A stretch of DNA of 64,000 bases from Erythrobacter tepidarius (GCF_002155695.1 NZ_MUYJ01000005.1:1-64000); one strand, 5' to 3'; shown: positions 46,567 to 55,574, numbered from the stretch's first letter. Translations and numbers: made by a program. Notes: generated by a model not told the origin, from the letters alone.

Positions 46567-47310
46567 ATGATCACATACGCCCCCCCTGTCCGTAGATATC
46601 TAATTGATCAAGATTCAGTCGAGGGGTGGTTATCGTACACTACATCTCACGTAATTGCATCTCTAATGAAGATACAGACTAATTTGGGCGTAATCGGGAG
46701 CGCAATGGAGATCGGCGTTCATCATGGTCGTCTCTTCATTCTCCTCGCTTTATGCGTGAACGAAGGAGAAGACGCACTTGGCGTTGATCTTTTTGATATG
46801 CAGGACCAAAACGTTGACCAGTCGGGTAAGGGCGATTTTGGGGCGCTCCAACGGAATCTTGAGCGCCATGCGGGCGGCGTTAACGTACGTTTCTTGAAGT
46901 CGAACTCTCTTAATTTAGGCGGCGAATTCTGCCGAGCCGAGATGGGAAAGCGATTTGTCTCGATAGATGGTGGACACACTCGCGCCATAACCGCCAATGA
47001 CCTTTGGATCGCTCAGAGCGTTCTGTGTGATGGTGGCATTGTGGCGCTAGACGACATCTACCGCGTAGAATGGAGCGGCGTCACTGCTGGCTTAGCGCAG
47101 TACTTTGCCCGCGGAGGAGCTCTCGTACCTATTGCAATTGCGCCCAATAAGCTGTTTTTGACAACAAGCGTTCAGTGGGCTGATACTTACCGGAAAGAAC
47201 TTCAAAAGAGTTTTATCGTAGGCTCGCCACAGGAATTCTTTGAATTTGACCGAGTTGATATAATTCCTATGAATTCTGAACACGAGCCAGGTAAATTTGG
47301 GAAAATCTAA
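46567..47310 (+). CDS. Class I SAM-dependent methyltransferase-like protein
   Basis: A 247-residue protein with a methyltransferase fold. The glycine motif is in AMEIGVHHGRLFILLALCV (about 46-64), the acidic loop is ALGVDLFDMQDQN (about 70-82), and RFVSIDGGHTRAITANDLW is a later conserved-looking segment. It resembles the Methyltransf_24 type found in glycan and cephalosporin hydroxylase-like clusters. A GAAGGA ribosome site lies about ten bases before the ATG at 46567. It sits within the low-GC island and is separated from the preceding gene by 109 AT-rich bases, which might hold a separate promoter. The substrate is probably a sugar of the capsule. Confidence 0.7.
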   Translation: MITYAPPVRRYLIDQDSVEGWLSYTTSHVIASLMKIQTNLGVIGSAMEIGVHHGRLFILLALCVNEGEDALGVDLFDMQDQNVDQSGKGDFGALQRNLERHAGGVNVRFLKSNSLNLGGEFCRAEMGKRFVSIDGGHTRAITANDLWIAQSVLCDGGIVALDDIYRVEWSGVTAGLAQYFARGGALVPIAIAPNKLFLTTSVQWADTYRKELQKSFIVGSPQEFFEFDRVDIIPMNSEHEPGKFGKI

Positions 47311-47369
47311 TGATAACTGCAGCGACACCTTGATGCTACACACTTTTTTACATTTTTTTAAGCGCATCA

Positions 47370-48743
47370 ATGAGAATCCTCCTCGACGCCTATAACATCG
47401 CGCGCCCGCAAGGCACCGGGGTGGCGACCTATGCGCGCAACCTCGCGCGGGCGGCGGCGGGGATGGGGCATGGGGTCAACCTGCTGTTCGGCACCCGCGC
47501 GGGCCATTCGAAGTCGCAGCCGCTGCTCAACGAAATCGCGCTGGCCGAAGGGGATGAAGTGCTTGGGGGTGCCGCCGCGCGCGGTGCGTTCGCTCTCCCG
47601 CGCCAGGTGGCCAAAGCGGCAGGCGGCGTGCTCGCCACCCGGCGGGCGCGCGAAATACCGCTGTCAGGCGAGGTCATCCTACCGCCGGGCATGGGGCTGG
47701 AAGATGCGCGCTACTGGAACGCGCCGCAGCTCTACAGCCTCGCTCATGGTGCCTTCAGGGTGACCGGGCAGCTTACCAGGGTCGCGCTGCCGGGAGCGGA
47801 TCTCGCCCACTGGACCTATCCCCTGCCGGTGAAGGCGCCGGGCGCGGCCAATGTCTACACCCTGCACGATCTGGTGCCGCTGCGCCTGCCCTACACCACC
47901 GCCGACAGGAAGAAGACCTACCTTGCCCTGTGCCAGCGCATCGCGCGCGAGGCGGATCATATCCTCACCGTTTCCGAACATTCCCGCGCCGATATCATCC
48001 GCATCCTCGGAGTGGAGGAAACCCGCGTCACCAATCTCTACCAGTCGACCGATATCGCCGCGCTGGTGAAGGGTGTGGCCCCGGCCCAGATCGCGCGCGA
48101 GGTCGAAGGGCTGCTGGGCGTGGAGATGCGTGGCTATTACCTGTTCTTCGGCGCGCTCGAACCCAAGAAGAACCTCGCCCGCCTGCTCGAAGCCCATCTG
48201 GCGAGCGGGTCGCGGAATCCGCTGGTCATCGTCGGCGCGCCAGGCTGGGGGAGCGAGCGCGACGTGAAACTGCTCGAACAGCTCGCCGCGCTCGACCGCG
48301 ACAAGCGCATCAAATGGCTCGGCTACCTGCCGCGCCAGACGCTGGCAACGGTGATCGCGGGGGCGCGGGCGGTGGTGTTCCCCTCGCTTTACGAAGGCTT
48401 CGGCCTGCCTGTGCTGGAGGCGATGTCGCTCGGCACGCCGGTGATCACCAGCAACACCTCATCATTGCCCGAAGTCGCCGGCGAGGCGGCGCTGCTGGTC
48501 GATCCGTTGAAAGTGCGCGGCATCGCCCGGGCGATCAATGCGCTCGACGGGGATGATCGCGCCGTGGGGGAATTGTCGCGGCGCGGCCTCGCGCAGGCCG
48601 AACGGTTCAGCGCAAGCGCCTATCGCAAGCGGCTGGCGGCGTTCTATGCGACACTCGGCGTCGGGCCGGCGGTCGCGCCTGCCGAGCCAGAAGCTGCTCC
48701 TACCATCGCCGGGAACCCCCCGAGGAAAGCCAAAGCCGCATGA
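47370..48743 (+). CDS. Glycosyltransferase family 4-like protein
   Basis: A 457-residue GT-B glycosyltransferase with normal high-GC composition. The N-terminal half begins MRILLDAYNIARPQGTGVAT and contains VYTLHDLVPLRLPYTTADRK. The C-terminal half has YLFFGALEPKKNLARLLEAH (about 254-273) and the donor motif FPSLYEGFGLPVLEAMSLGT (about 331-350). The last ~30 residues are an Ala/Pro-rich tail. Its end overlaps the KpsD-like start by four bases. It probably adds a sugar to the growing glycan; specificity is unknown. Confidence 0.9.
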   Translation: MRILLDAYNIARPQGTGVATYARNLARAAAGMGHGVNLLFGTRAGHSKSQPLLNEIALAEGDEVLGGAAARGAFALPRQVAKAAGGVLATRRAREIPLSGEVILPPGMGLEDARYWNAPQLYSLAHGAFRVTGQLTRVALPGADLAHWTYPLPVKAPGAANVYTLHDLVPLRLPYTTADRKKTYLALCQRIAREADHILTVSEHSRADIIRILGVEETRVTNLYQSTDIAALVKGVAPAQIAREVEGLLGVEMRGYYLFFGALEPKKNLARLLEAHLASGSRNPLVIVGAPGWGSERDVKLLEQLAALDRDKRIKWLGYLPRQTLATVIAGARAVVFPSLYEGFGLPVLEAMSLGTPVITSNTSSLPEVAGEAALLVDPLKVRGIARAINALDGDDRAVGELSRRGLAQAERFSASAYRKRLAAFYATLGVGPAVAPAEPEAAPTIAGNPPRKAKAA

Positions 48744-49921
48744 TCCGTGCCCTGCCCCGCCTTGCCCTTGCTCTCCTGCTGGCCGGAGCCGCCGCGGGCT
48801 GCACCACATTGGGCGCGGCCGGGCCTTCGTCGGGGCAGGTGCGCAAGATCGACGGCCAAGGCTATGCCGGAGGCCAGATCGCGCTGATCGATCTGGAGCC
48901 GGAAACCTGGCAGCGCGTTTCCGCCTTCGAGGCATCGCGCAGCCTCGCCCGGCGGCTGGGGGAAAGCGGTGCAGGCGAGCTGCTGATCGGCCCGGGCGAT
49001 GTGCTCGACATCGCCCTGTGGGAAGCCCCGCCCGCCGTGCTGTTCGGCGGCGGGGTGATCCCGGGGCTGGATGCCGGAGCGCAGAACCGCGCCGTGGTGC
49101 AGCAGGTGGTTGATGGCGAGGGCGCGGTGACCGTGCCCTTTGCCGGGCGCATCGAAGTTGGCGGACGCACCCCGGCCGAGGTCGAGCGCGCGATCGTCGC
49201 CCGGCTGACGGGCCGCGCCAATGACCCGCAGGCGAGCGTACGCCTTGTCCAGAACGATTCGCGCAATGTCACCGTCCTCGGCGAGGTGGCGCAGAGCCGC
49301 CGCGTGCCGCTCGGCCCGCGGGGGGAGCGCCTGCTCGATATCATCGCCAGCGCCGGCGGCACCCGCGCGCCGGTGCACGAGACGACGGTGCAGGTCAGCC
49401 GGGCAGGCACTTCGGCGGTGATGCCGCTCGATGCGATCATCGCCGATCCGGCGCAGAACATCCGAATGCAGCCCGAAGACGTGGTGACGGTGCTGCACCA
49501 GCCCTACAGCTTCATCGCCTTAGGCGCAGTTGCGCGGAGCGCCGAGATCCGCTTCGAGGGGCGCGGCATATCGCTGGCGCAGGCGCTGGCGCGGATGGGC
49601 GGCCTGCGCGACGACAAGGCCAGCATTCGCGGGGTGTTCATCTTCCGGCTGGAAGACCCCGCGGCGCTGACGCCAGAAACGCAGGGCACCACGCGCGCGA
49701 CCGAGGATGGGCGGGTGCCGGTGGTCTACCGGCTCGACCTGTCGGACGCGCGCGGGTTCTTCGTGGCGCAGGATTTCATGATCCGCGATCAGGACGTGGT
49801 CTATGTCGCCACCGCGCCGGGGGCGGAACTGCGCGAATTCCTAGCCACGGTGACGAGCCTTGCCTTCTCTGCCATTGCCATCGGCAATGTCGTGACGTCT
49901 AACAACAACAACGGCAATTGA
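48740..49921 (+). CDS. Outer-membrane polysaccharide export lipoprotein, Wza/KpsD-like
   Basis: A 393-residue protein that would form the outer-membrane channel for capsule export. A signal peptide ends in the lipobox GAAAGC (Cys 21). The export domain starts at LLIGPGDVLDIALWEAP (about 81-97). SLBB-type repeats follow, with SVRLVQNDSRNVTVLGEVAQ and the later ISLAQALARMGGLRDDKASI. The C-terminus has a hydrophobic stretch LATVTSLAFSAIAIGNVV that may be the outer-membrane helix. It overlaps the glycosyltransferase gene by four bases. With the KpsE-, KpsM- and KpsT-like genes it completes a group 2-type export set; kpsC/kpsS-like lipid-anchor enzymes are not in the window. Confidence 0.88.
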   Translation: MIRALPRLALALLLAGAAAGCTTLGAAGPSSGQVRKIDGQGYAGGQIALIDLEPETWQRVSAFEASRSLARRLGESGAGELLIGPGDVLDIALWEAPPAVLFGGGVIPGLDAGAQNRAVVQQVVDGEGAVTVPFAGRIEVGGRTPAEVERAIVARLTGRANDPQASVRLVQNDSRNVTVLGEVAQSRRVPLGPRGERLLDIIASAGGTRAPVHETTVQVSRAGTSAVMPLDAIIADPAQNIRMQPEDVVTVLHQPYSFIALGAVARSAEIRFEGRGISLAQALARMGGLRDDKASIRGVFIFRLEDPAALTPETQGTTRATEDGRVPVVYRLDLSDARGFFVAQDFMIRDQDVVYVATAPGAELREFLATVTSLAFSAIAIGNVVTSNNNNGN

Positions 49922-49981
49922 GGCGGCTGTGCAAGCTCCCTCGCGGGCAGGTTTGGGTTCAGGTTTGGGGGGCAGGAACAC

Positions 49982-50995
49982 GTGCGCACCGTACTCGTCA
50001 CCGGATCGGCCGGGTTCATCGGCTACCACCTTGCGCAGCTGCTGCTCGACGAGGGCTTCCGGGTGGTCGGCTATGACGGGATGACCGATTACTACGACGT
50101 GGCGCTCAAGCAGCGCCGCCACCAGATGCTGCTCCAGCATCCGAACTTCACCTGCATCGAGGCGATGCTGGAGGATTTCGACCGGCTCCACGCGCTGGCG
50201 CTGGCGGAAAGGCCCGCGGTGATCGTCCACCTCGCCGCGCAGGCGGGGGTTCGCTACAGCCTTGAAAATCCTCGCGCCTATGTCGATGCGAACCTGGTCG
50301 GCAGCTTCAACGTGATGGAATGTGCGCGCCAATTGCAGGTCGATCACCTGCTGATGGCTTCGACCAGCTCGGTCTATGGCGCGAACACCGACATGCCCTT
50401 TGCCGAAACGCACAAATGCGATACCCCGCTGACGCTCTACGCCGCGACCAAGAAGGCGAACGAGGCGATGGCGCATTCCTACGCCCATCTGTGGAACCTG
50501 CCGGTCACGATGTTCCGCTTCTTCACGGTCTATGGGCCGTGGGGGCGGCCGGACATGGCGCTGTTCAAGTTCACCCGCGGAATCCTCGAAGGCACCCCGA
50601 TCGATATCTACAACGGCGGGGAGATGTATCGCGACTTCACCTATGTCAGCGATCTGGTGCGCGGCATCCGGCTGCTGATCGACGCCGCGCCGGTGCGCCC
50701 TGAGAGCCCCGAGGAGATTGCCGCGGGCGACAGCCTCTCGCCCGTCGCGCCGTTCCGTGTCGTCAACATCGGCAATGGCGAAAAGGTGCGGCTGCTCGAT
50801 TTCATCGAGGCGATCGAGGCCGAATGCGGCCGTGCGGCGGTGCGCAACTATCTGCCGATCCAGCCGGGCGACGTGCCCGCGACCCGGGCCGATGCCAGCC
50901 TGCTCAGGGCGCTTACGGGCTATGCCCCGCAAACCCCGTTTCGCGACGGCGTGGCCCGGTTCGTCGCCTGGTATCGGGACTATTACCGGGTCTGA
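49982..50995 (+). CDS. UDP-glucuronate 4-epimerase-like NAD-dependent epimerase
   Basis: A 337-residue short-chain epimerase. It has [15 protein letters not shown] (4-18, NAD-binding), the catalytic Tyr/Lys in [18 protein letters not shown], and the distinctive [20 protein letters not shown] plus [15 protein letters not shown]. These fit UDP-glucuronate 4-epimerases (CapI/LpsL type), which give UDP-galacturonate for acidic polysaccharides. It starts with GTG at 49982, 60 bases after the KpsD-like gene, and is probably the last gene of the operon. The substrate UDP-glucuronate would need a UDP-glucose dehydrogenase; the dehydrogenase at 51752 looks more like the UDP-HexNAc type. Confidence 0.88.
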   Translation: MRTVLVTGSAGFIGYHLAQLLLDEGFRVVGYDGMTDYYDVALKQRRHQMLLQHPNFTCIEAMLEDFDRLHALALAERPAVIVHLAAQAGVRYSLENPRAYVDANLVGSFNVMECARQLQVDHLLMASTSSVYGANTDMPFAETHKCDTPLTLYAATKKANEAMAHSYAHLWNLPVTMFRFFTVYGPWGRPDMALFKFTRGILEGTPIDIYNGGEMYRDFTYVSDLVRGIRLLIDAAPVRPESPEEIAAGDSLSPVAPFRVVNIGNGEKVRLLDFIEAIEAECGRAAVRNYLPIQPGDVPATRADASLLRALTGYAPQTPFRDGVARFVAWYRDYYRV

Positions 50996-51003
50996 GGCGC
51001 GCC

Positions 51004-51585
51004 CTATTCGGGCGTGTCGCCGTCCTTGGCCGGAGCATTGGGCGCAGGCAGCGGGCTTTCCCCGGGCAGTTCGGCATCACGTTCGCGTTCGAGGCGCTGC
51101 ATGTATTCGCGCTCGATCATCTCGACCCGCTCCTGCTCGGCGGCGGCCTCGGCATCGATGGTCGAGAGACGCTCGGCCCGCGCCTTCTCGATCAGCTGGC
51201 CGAAGCGCACGCCTTCGGCCTCGCTGCGATCGGCGGCCCAGGCTTCGATGAATTTCTGGGTGCACCCGGTGAATCCGCCCGCGCCCGCCGGCGAGCAGCT
51301 CATCGCCCCGAAATCGCCGGCATACTTGATCTGTTCGACCTGCAAGGCGAACGACTTGTTGGCAGGGTTGTCGCTGGAGCGCAGTTTCGGCGGGATCCGG
51401 TAGCGCTCCTCCTCCACCAGAATCTCGCACACCACCAACTCGCCCGGCTGGGCAACGGGGCATTCGCTTTCGTTATAGGCAATCACCATGTTGATCTTCT
51501 CGTCCGCGCTCTGGGCCGAGGCCGGGGCGGCAAAGGCAAGCGCGGCGGCGCTCGCGATCAGGGCGGGGGCAGGCAGGTGCTTCAT
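51004..51585 (-). CDS. Hypothetical secreted protein
   Basis: A 193-residue protein with a signal peptide (ALIASAAALAFAAPASAQ, cleavage near residue 25). The mature part includes MVIAYNESECPVAQPGELVV and RYRIPPKLRSSDNPANKSFA. A helical Glu/Arg-rich C-terminal half follows (AEQERVEMIEREYMQRLERE), probably coiled coil. Four Cys occur in the first part. The start at 51585 is chosen as the ATG directly before the signal peptide. It lies on the opposite strand between the epimerase and the dehydrogenase genes. I recognise no family and assign no function. Confidence 0.6.
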   Translation of the reverse strand: MKHLPAPALIASAAALAFAAPASAQSADEKINMVIAYNESECPVAQPGELVVCEILVEEERYRIPPKLRSSDNPANKSFALQVEQIKYAGDFGAMSCSPAGAGGFTGCTQKFIEAWAADRSEAEGVRFGQLIEKARAERLSTIDAEAAAEQERVEMIEREYMQRLERERDAELPGESPLPAPNAPAKDGDTPE

Positions 51586-51751
51586 GGCGCGTGATCCTCT
51601 GCGGACGCGGAAGGTGGCGGTAAGAGCCATGCCCCCGACCGGGGCGACTTGTCCAGCACCGACTATGCTACAAGCGGCTGAACCGGGGGTGAAGCCGCCC
51701 CGGCGCCGCAGGCTTAGCGAAAAATTGTGGCCCGTCAGGCTAGGGGGAGAC

Positions 51752-53038
51752 ATGAACGAAACAATCGCAGTCGTGGGACTGGGCTATGTCGGCCTGCCCG
51801 TCGCCGTGGCGCTGGCCGAACGGCTGGCGGGGCGTGCGCGGGTGGTGGGCTACGATATCTGCGCGGCGCGGGTGTCGCAGCTGCGCGCCGGGCATGATGC
51901 CACCCGCGAAATCGGCGATGCGCGGCTGGCGTCATGCCGCCTCGAAGTCAGCGACGATCCCGCCGTGCTGGAAGACGCGGGCATGATCATCGTCACGGTT
52001 CCCACCCCGATCACCGAGGAACGCCGCCCCGATCTCACCCCTCTGCGGCGCGCCTGCGAAGCCATCGGCCCGCGCCTGCGCAAGGGCGCGCTGGTGGTGT
52101 TCGAATCGACCGTCTTTCCGGGTGTCACCGAGGAGATCTGCGGCCCGTGGCTGGCGGCCGCCTCGGGGCTCAGCCAGGGCGCGGATTTCGCGCTCGGCTA
52201 CAGTCCGGAGCGCATCAATCCCGGCGATCACATCCACCGGCTGGAGACCATCACCAAGATCATCGCCGCCGACAGCGAGGCCGCGCTCACGCGGATGCGC
52301 GCGGTCTATGGCGCGATCGTCGATGCCGGGCTGCACGAGGCGCCCTCGATCAAGGTGGCCGAAGCGGCCAAGGTGATCGAGAACACCCAGCGCGATCTCA
52401 ACATCGCGCTGATGAACGAAATCGCGCTGATCTTCGACCGCATGGGCATCGCCACGCGCGATGTGCTCGCCGCGGCGGGGACCAAATGGAACTTCCTGCC
52501 CTTCACCCCCGGCCTTGTCGGCGGTCACTGCATCGGGGTCGATCCCTTCTATCTCACGGCCGCGGCAGAGAGGCTCGGCTACCGGCCCGAGGTCATTCTT
52601 GCCGGCCGGCGGATCAATGACTCGATGGGGCAGGCGATCGCGCAGAAGCTGGTCAAGCTGCTGATCGCCTCGGGGACGCCCCCCTGCCGCGCGCGGGTGG
52701 GGGTCATGGGGCTGACCTTCAAGCAGGACGTGCCGGACATCCGCAATTCCAAGGTGCCGGACATCCTCGCCGAACTGCGCGAATACGGGATCGACGCGAT
52801 GGTGAGCGATCCGCTCGCCGATCCCGAGGCAGCGCTGCACGATTACGGCATCACCCTCAGCCCGCCCGAAGCGATGGTCGGCCTCGATGCGCTGGTGCTG
52901 GCGGTGAACCACGCGGCCTATCGCGCCGATCCCGCCGGTCTCGTCGCCCGGGTGCGCGCCGGCGGGGTGTTGGTGGATGTGAAGAGCGCGCTGCCCCGCG
53001 AAGGGCTGCCCGAGAGGCTGGTTTACTGGAGTCTTTGA
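51752..53038 (+). CDS. Nucleotide-sugar dehydrogenase, TviB/WbpA-like
   Basis: A 428-residue UDP-glucose/UDP-HexNAc dehydrogenase family member that oxidises C6 of a UDP-sugar to the uronate in two NAD steps. The Rossmann motif VVGLGYVGLPVAVAL (residues 7-21) opens it, followed by VTVPTPITEERRPDLTPL and VFESTVFPGVTEE. AEAAKVIENTQRDLNIALMN lies near 207-226, and the catalytic Cys is in VGGHCIGVDPFY. The TQRDLNIALMNE and SPERINPGD patterns fit the UDP-GlcNAc/UDP-GalNAc 6-dehydrogenase branch (TviB, WbpA, WbpO). An AGGGGGAGA ribosome site precedes the ATG at 51752. It supplies acidic sugar for the capsule locus. Confidence 0.9.
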   Translation: MNETIAVVGLGYVGLPVAVALAERLAGRARVVGYDICAARVSQLRAGHDATREIGDARLASCRLEVSDDPAVLEDAGMIIVTVPTPITEERRPDLTPLRRACEAIGPRLRKGALVVFESTVFPGVTEEICGPWLAAASGLSQGADFALGYSPERINPGDHIHRLETITKIIAADSEAALTRMRAVYGAIVDAGLHEAPSIKVAEAAKVIENTQRDLNIALMNEIALIFDRMGIATRDVLAAAGTKWNFLPFTPGLVGGHCIGVDPFYLTAAAERLGYRPEVILAGRRINDSMGQAIAQKLVKLLIASGTPPCRARVGVMGLTFKQDVPDIRNSKVPDILAELREYGIDAMVSDPLADPEAALHDYGITLSPPEAMVGLDALVLAVNHAAYRADPAGLVARVRAGGVLVDVKSALPREGLPERLVYWSL

Positions 53039-53113
53039 CGCGCGAACGCGCCTGCGGGGGGCAGCCTTGCGGCCGGGACGCGACCGGTTCAGCGCATTCT
53101 CACCGGTTTTTGG

Positions 53114-53638
53114 CTAAATCCTCTCGCTCACCTTGATCGCAATCCGGCAGCCCAGCCGGATCGCGCCAGCGAGCAGCGGATAGGCCGGCGCGCGTTCGGC
53201 ACCGTGGGCGAGCGCCGCATCACGATGTTCGCGCTCGTCCGCGCGGAACGCCTCGATCATTTCGGCAAGCTCCGGATCGGCCCCGCTTTCCGCGAGCTTT
53301 TCAAGCTGTTCGCTATAGTGCTTGTCGATCTCGGTCTCCACCGCCGCAGTGCAGGCCATCGCCGCCTCCGGGCCGAGCAGGGCGGTGCCCGCGCCAAGCA
53401 GATAGCCCGCCGCCGACCAGAAGGGATGCAGCGCCGTCGGGCGCACCCCGCGCTTCACCAGCAAGGCATCGAACTTGGCGCGGTGCTCGCGTTCCTGCTC
53501 GGCCATGTGGCGGATTTCCGCAGAATGCGGGCCACGATCGCCCATCACGGCCAACTGGCCTTCATAGATCCGGGTCGCGCCGAATTCGCCAGCCTGATCG
53601 ACCCGGATCATACGGTGGAGTTCATCGCGCTGCACCAT
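53114..53638 (-). CDS. coq7: Demethoxyubiquinone hydroxylase Coq7
   Basis: A di-iron monooxygenase that carries out a late hydroxylation in ubiquinone synthesis. The 174-residue protein has two four-helix repeats with iron ligands in QAGEFGATRIYEGQL and EQEREHRAKFDAL, then AVETEIDKHYSEQL and FRADEREHRDAAL, the standard pattern. It is membrane-peripheral. The gene starts the minus-strand run's distal part; the dsbB stop lies 21 bases before its ATG, so the two are probably cotranscribed. Confidence 0.94.
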   Translation of the reverse strand: MVQRDELHRMIRVDQAGEFGATRIYEGQLAVMGDRGPHSAEIRHMAEQEREHRAKFDALLVKRGVRPTALHPFWSAAGYLLGAGTALLGPEAAMACTAAVETEIDKHYSEQLEKLAESGADPELAEMIEAFRADEREHRDAALAHGAERAPAYPLLAGAIRLGCRIAIKVSERI

Positions 53639-53659
53639 GTCCGCTCCTTGGGATGCATC

Positions 53660-54103
53660 CTACTTGCGATACGCGGCGAGCGCCACAACGGCTGCACCCG
53701 AAGCACAGGAAATCAGGAAATTGAAGCCAGCCAGCGAAATCCCCCACAAGCTCCACGGTGCGACATCGCAGCGGATCAGCGGGGTCGAGAAATCCATCAC
53801 GTCCGCGCCCGTGGCGGTGCAGGCGGTGATGCCTTCCCACCAGCCATATTCGACCCCGGCGTGGTAGCCGCCAATCAGGCCCGAGGTAAGGATCGCCAGA
53901 CCCGCCAGCGCGGTCCACACCCGCGCGGGCCGGATCACGAAGGCGAGCAGGCCGATGCCGAGCGCGGCGAAATGCGGGTAACGCTGCCACCAGCACATCT
54001 CGCACGGCGGCAGACCCAAGCCGTATTGGGCCACATAGGCGCCGCCGAGCAGCGCGGCCGGAGCCAGCACGGCCAGCAGCCGCGCCTTGCCTAGCGTGTC
54101 CAT
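53660..54103 (-). CDS. dsbB: DsbB-family disulfide bond formation protein
   Basis: A 147-residue inner-membrane protein with four hydrophobic segments. The first periplasmic loop has PPCEMCWWQRYPH, the quinone-facing CxxC pair (about residues 33-45). The second loop has ITACTATGADVMDFSTPLIRC, the second Cys pair that reoxidises DsbA. The size and topology match DsbB, which passes electrons from DsbA to ubiquinone. A DsbA gene is not in the window. It sits eleven bases after the CtpA-like gene on the same strand. Confidence 0.9.
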   Translation of the reverse strand: MDTLGKARLLAVLAPAALLGGAYVAQYGLGLPPCEMCWWQRYPHFAALGIGLLAFVIRPARVWTALAGLAILTSGLIGGYHAGVEYGWWEGITACTATGADVMDFSTPLIRCDVAPWSLWGISLAGFNFLISCASGAAVVALAAYRK

Positions 54104-54114
54104 GACCTGCGGCC

Positions 54115-55461
54115 CTATTTGCGCGCCGGGCGCAGCGCCACCGCGCTCTTGGTGGCGCGCCGCAGGGTCTCCAGCGCATAATGCAGCTGGAAGTCCTTGA
54201 TTCCCTGCGCCTCGAGCTCGGCCGAGGTGAGCCGGAAGCGCGGATCGGCGATGCTGTCGGTCTCCATTTCCTCGTCCTTGATGCCCAGTTCGTTGATCAG
54301 ATGGCCGCGCAGATCGCTCTCACGGGTCTGATACTTCTGGCGCAGCAAGTAGTCCTGATCGGAGATCTGCGGCACCGCGATATCGGGCTTGATCCCGCCT
54401 TCCTGCACCGAGCGGCCCGAGGGGGTGAAGTAGCGCGCGGTGGTCAGCTTGAGCGCGGCATTGGGGCCGAGCGGCAGGAGCGACTGGACCGAGCCCTTGC
54501 CGAAGCTGCGCTCGCCCATGATCAGCGCACGGCGATGATCCTGCAGCGCGCCCGCGACGATTTCCGAAGCCGAGGCCGATCCGGCGTTGATCAGCACGAT
54601 CATCGGCACGCCTTCGGCCATGTCGCCGCGATAGACCGTCTCGGCATCGTAGAGCATCGTTTCGCCCCGCGCCCGGCCGCGCTGGCTGACGATCCGCCCG
54701 TCGGTGAGGAACAGATCGGCGAGCGCGACCGATTCATCGAGGCTCCCGCCCGGGTTGTTGCGCAGATCGAGCACCAGTCCGGCAACCCGGCCGCCGGTCT
54801 TCTTCTTGATCTCGGCCCAGGCGTTGTAAACATCCGAGCCGACATCGGCGGAGAACTCGTTGACGGTGATCACACCGATATTGCCGGGCTCGATCTCGTA
54901 GGTGACCGGCTCGAGCTCGATCACCCCGCGCGTCACCTCGACTTCGAGCGGCTCCTCGCGGCCCGGGCGAAAGATCGTCAGCTTGATCGCGGTGCCCGAA
55001 GGCCCGCGCATCTGCGCCACGGCATCATCAAGGCTGCCGCCATAGATCAGCTTGCCATCGAGGTGGGTGATGAAATCGCCGGCCTTCACCCCCGCCCTGT
55101 CGGCCGGGCTGCCCTTGAACGGGGAGACCACCTTGACCGCGCCATCCTCCATCACCACCGACAGGCCGAGACCGGAATAATTGCCATCGATCATGGTTTC
55201 GAGGCGCTGGAGATCCTGGCCATCGAGATAGGCCGAATGCGGATCGAGCGCCGCCAGCATCCCGTCGATCGCACCGCGGATCAGCACATCGTCTTCAACC
55301 GGCTCGACATAGCTCGCCTTGACCCGCTGATAGACCGCGAACAGCTTGGCGAATTCGGGGCCGGCGCGGCCATCGACCTGGGCCATGGTGGCGGTGGCGG
55401 CGGGGATCAGCGCAACGGCGGTGACCAGCGCGGCGCTGCGCAGGAGAGCGGCGATTTTCAT
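54115..55461 (-). CDS. ctpA: S41-family carboxy-terminal processing protease CtpA
   Basis: A 448-residue periplasmic serine protease. A signal peptide at the N-terminus is followed by the prodomain. A PDZ domain (about 85-170) has SGLGLSVVMEDGAVKVVSPF and AGVKAGDFITHLDGKLI. The S41 catalytic domain follows, with VAGLVLDLRNNPGGSLDESV, the Ser in NAGSASASEIVAGALQDHRR and the Lys in MGERSFGKGSVQSL. The family trims C-termini of periplasmic proteins and cell-wall hydrolases, which fits the EnvC-like protein encoded 113 bases upstream on the same strand. Confidence 0.93.
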   Translation of the reverse strand: MKIAALLRSAALVTAVALIPAATATMAQVDGRAGPEFAKLFAVYQRVKASYVEPVEDDVLIRGAIDGMLAALDPHSAYLDGQDLQRLETMIDGNYSGLGLSVVMEDGAVKVVSPFKGSPADRAGVKAGDFITHLDGKLIYGGSLDDAVAQMRGPSGTAIKLTIFRPGREEPLEVEVTRGVIELEPVTYEIEPGNIGVITVNEFSADVGSDVYNAWAEIKKKTGGRVAGLVLDLRNNPGGSLDESVALADLFLTDGRIVSQRGRARGETMLYDAETVYRGDMAEGVPMIVLINAGSASASEIVAGALQDHRRALIMGERSFGKGSVQSLLPLGPNAALKLTTARYFTPSGRSVQEGGIKPDIAVPQISDQDYLLRQKYQTRESDLRGHLINELGIKDEEMETDSIADPRFRLTSAELEAQGIKDFQLHYALETLRRATKSAVALRPARK

Positions 55462-55574
55462 GGGACGTGCAAGGCTCCTTTGTCAGGCCAATGTATAGGT
55501 TTGGTGGGATGAACGCCAGATAGACGCTGCACCCGGGTCGGGAGCGGTTCTTGGCCTTTTCCTGAGGCGCCGGA

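Larger units (their letters stand above)
43521..47369 (+). other. Low-GC, atypical-codon island inside the capsule operon
   Basis: From the end of fkbM to just before the next glycosyltransferase the base composition drops visibly. The gap 46458-46566 and the stretch 47311-47369 (with runs of T) are AT-rich, and the two genes use many codons rare elsewhere here. Flanking genes return to the usual high-GC pattern. No integrase, insertion sequence or repeat was found at the edges, so replacement by homologous exchange of capsule genes is more likely than a mobile element. Confidence 0.7.

Noticed and set aside
43521..47369. Low-GC segment considered as a prophage or integrative element
   Set aside because: No integrase, phage structural gene, tRNA target or flanking repeats were found.
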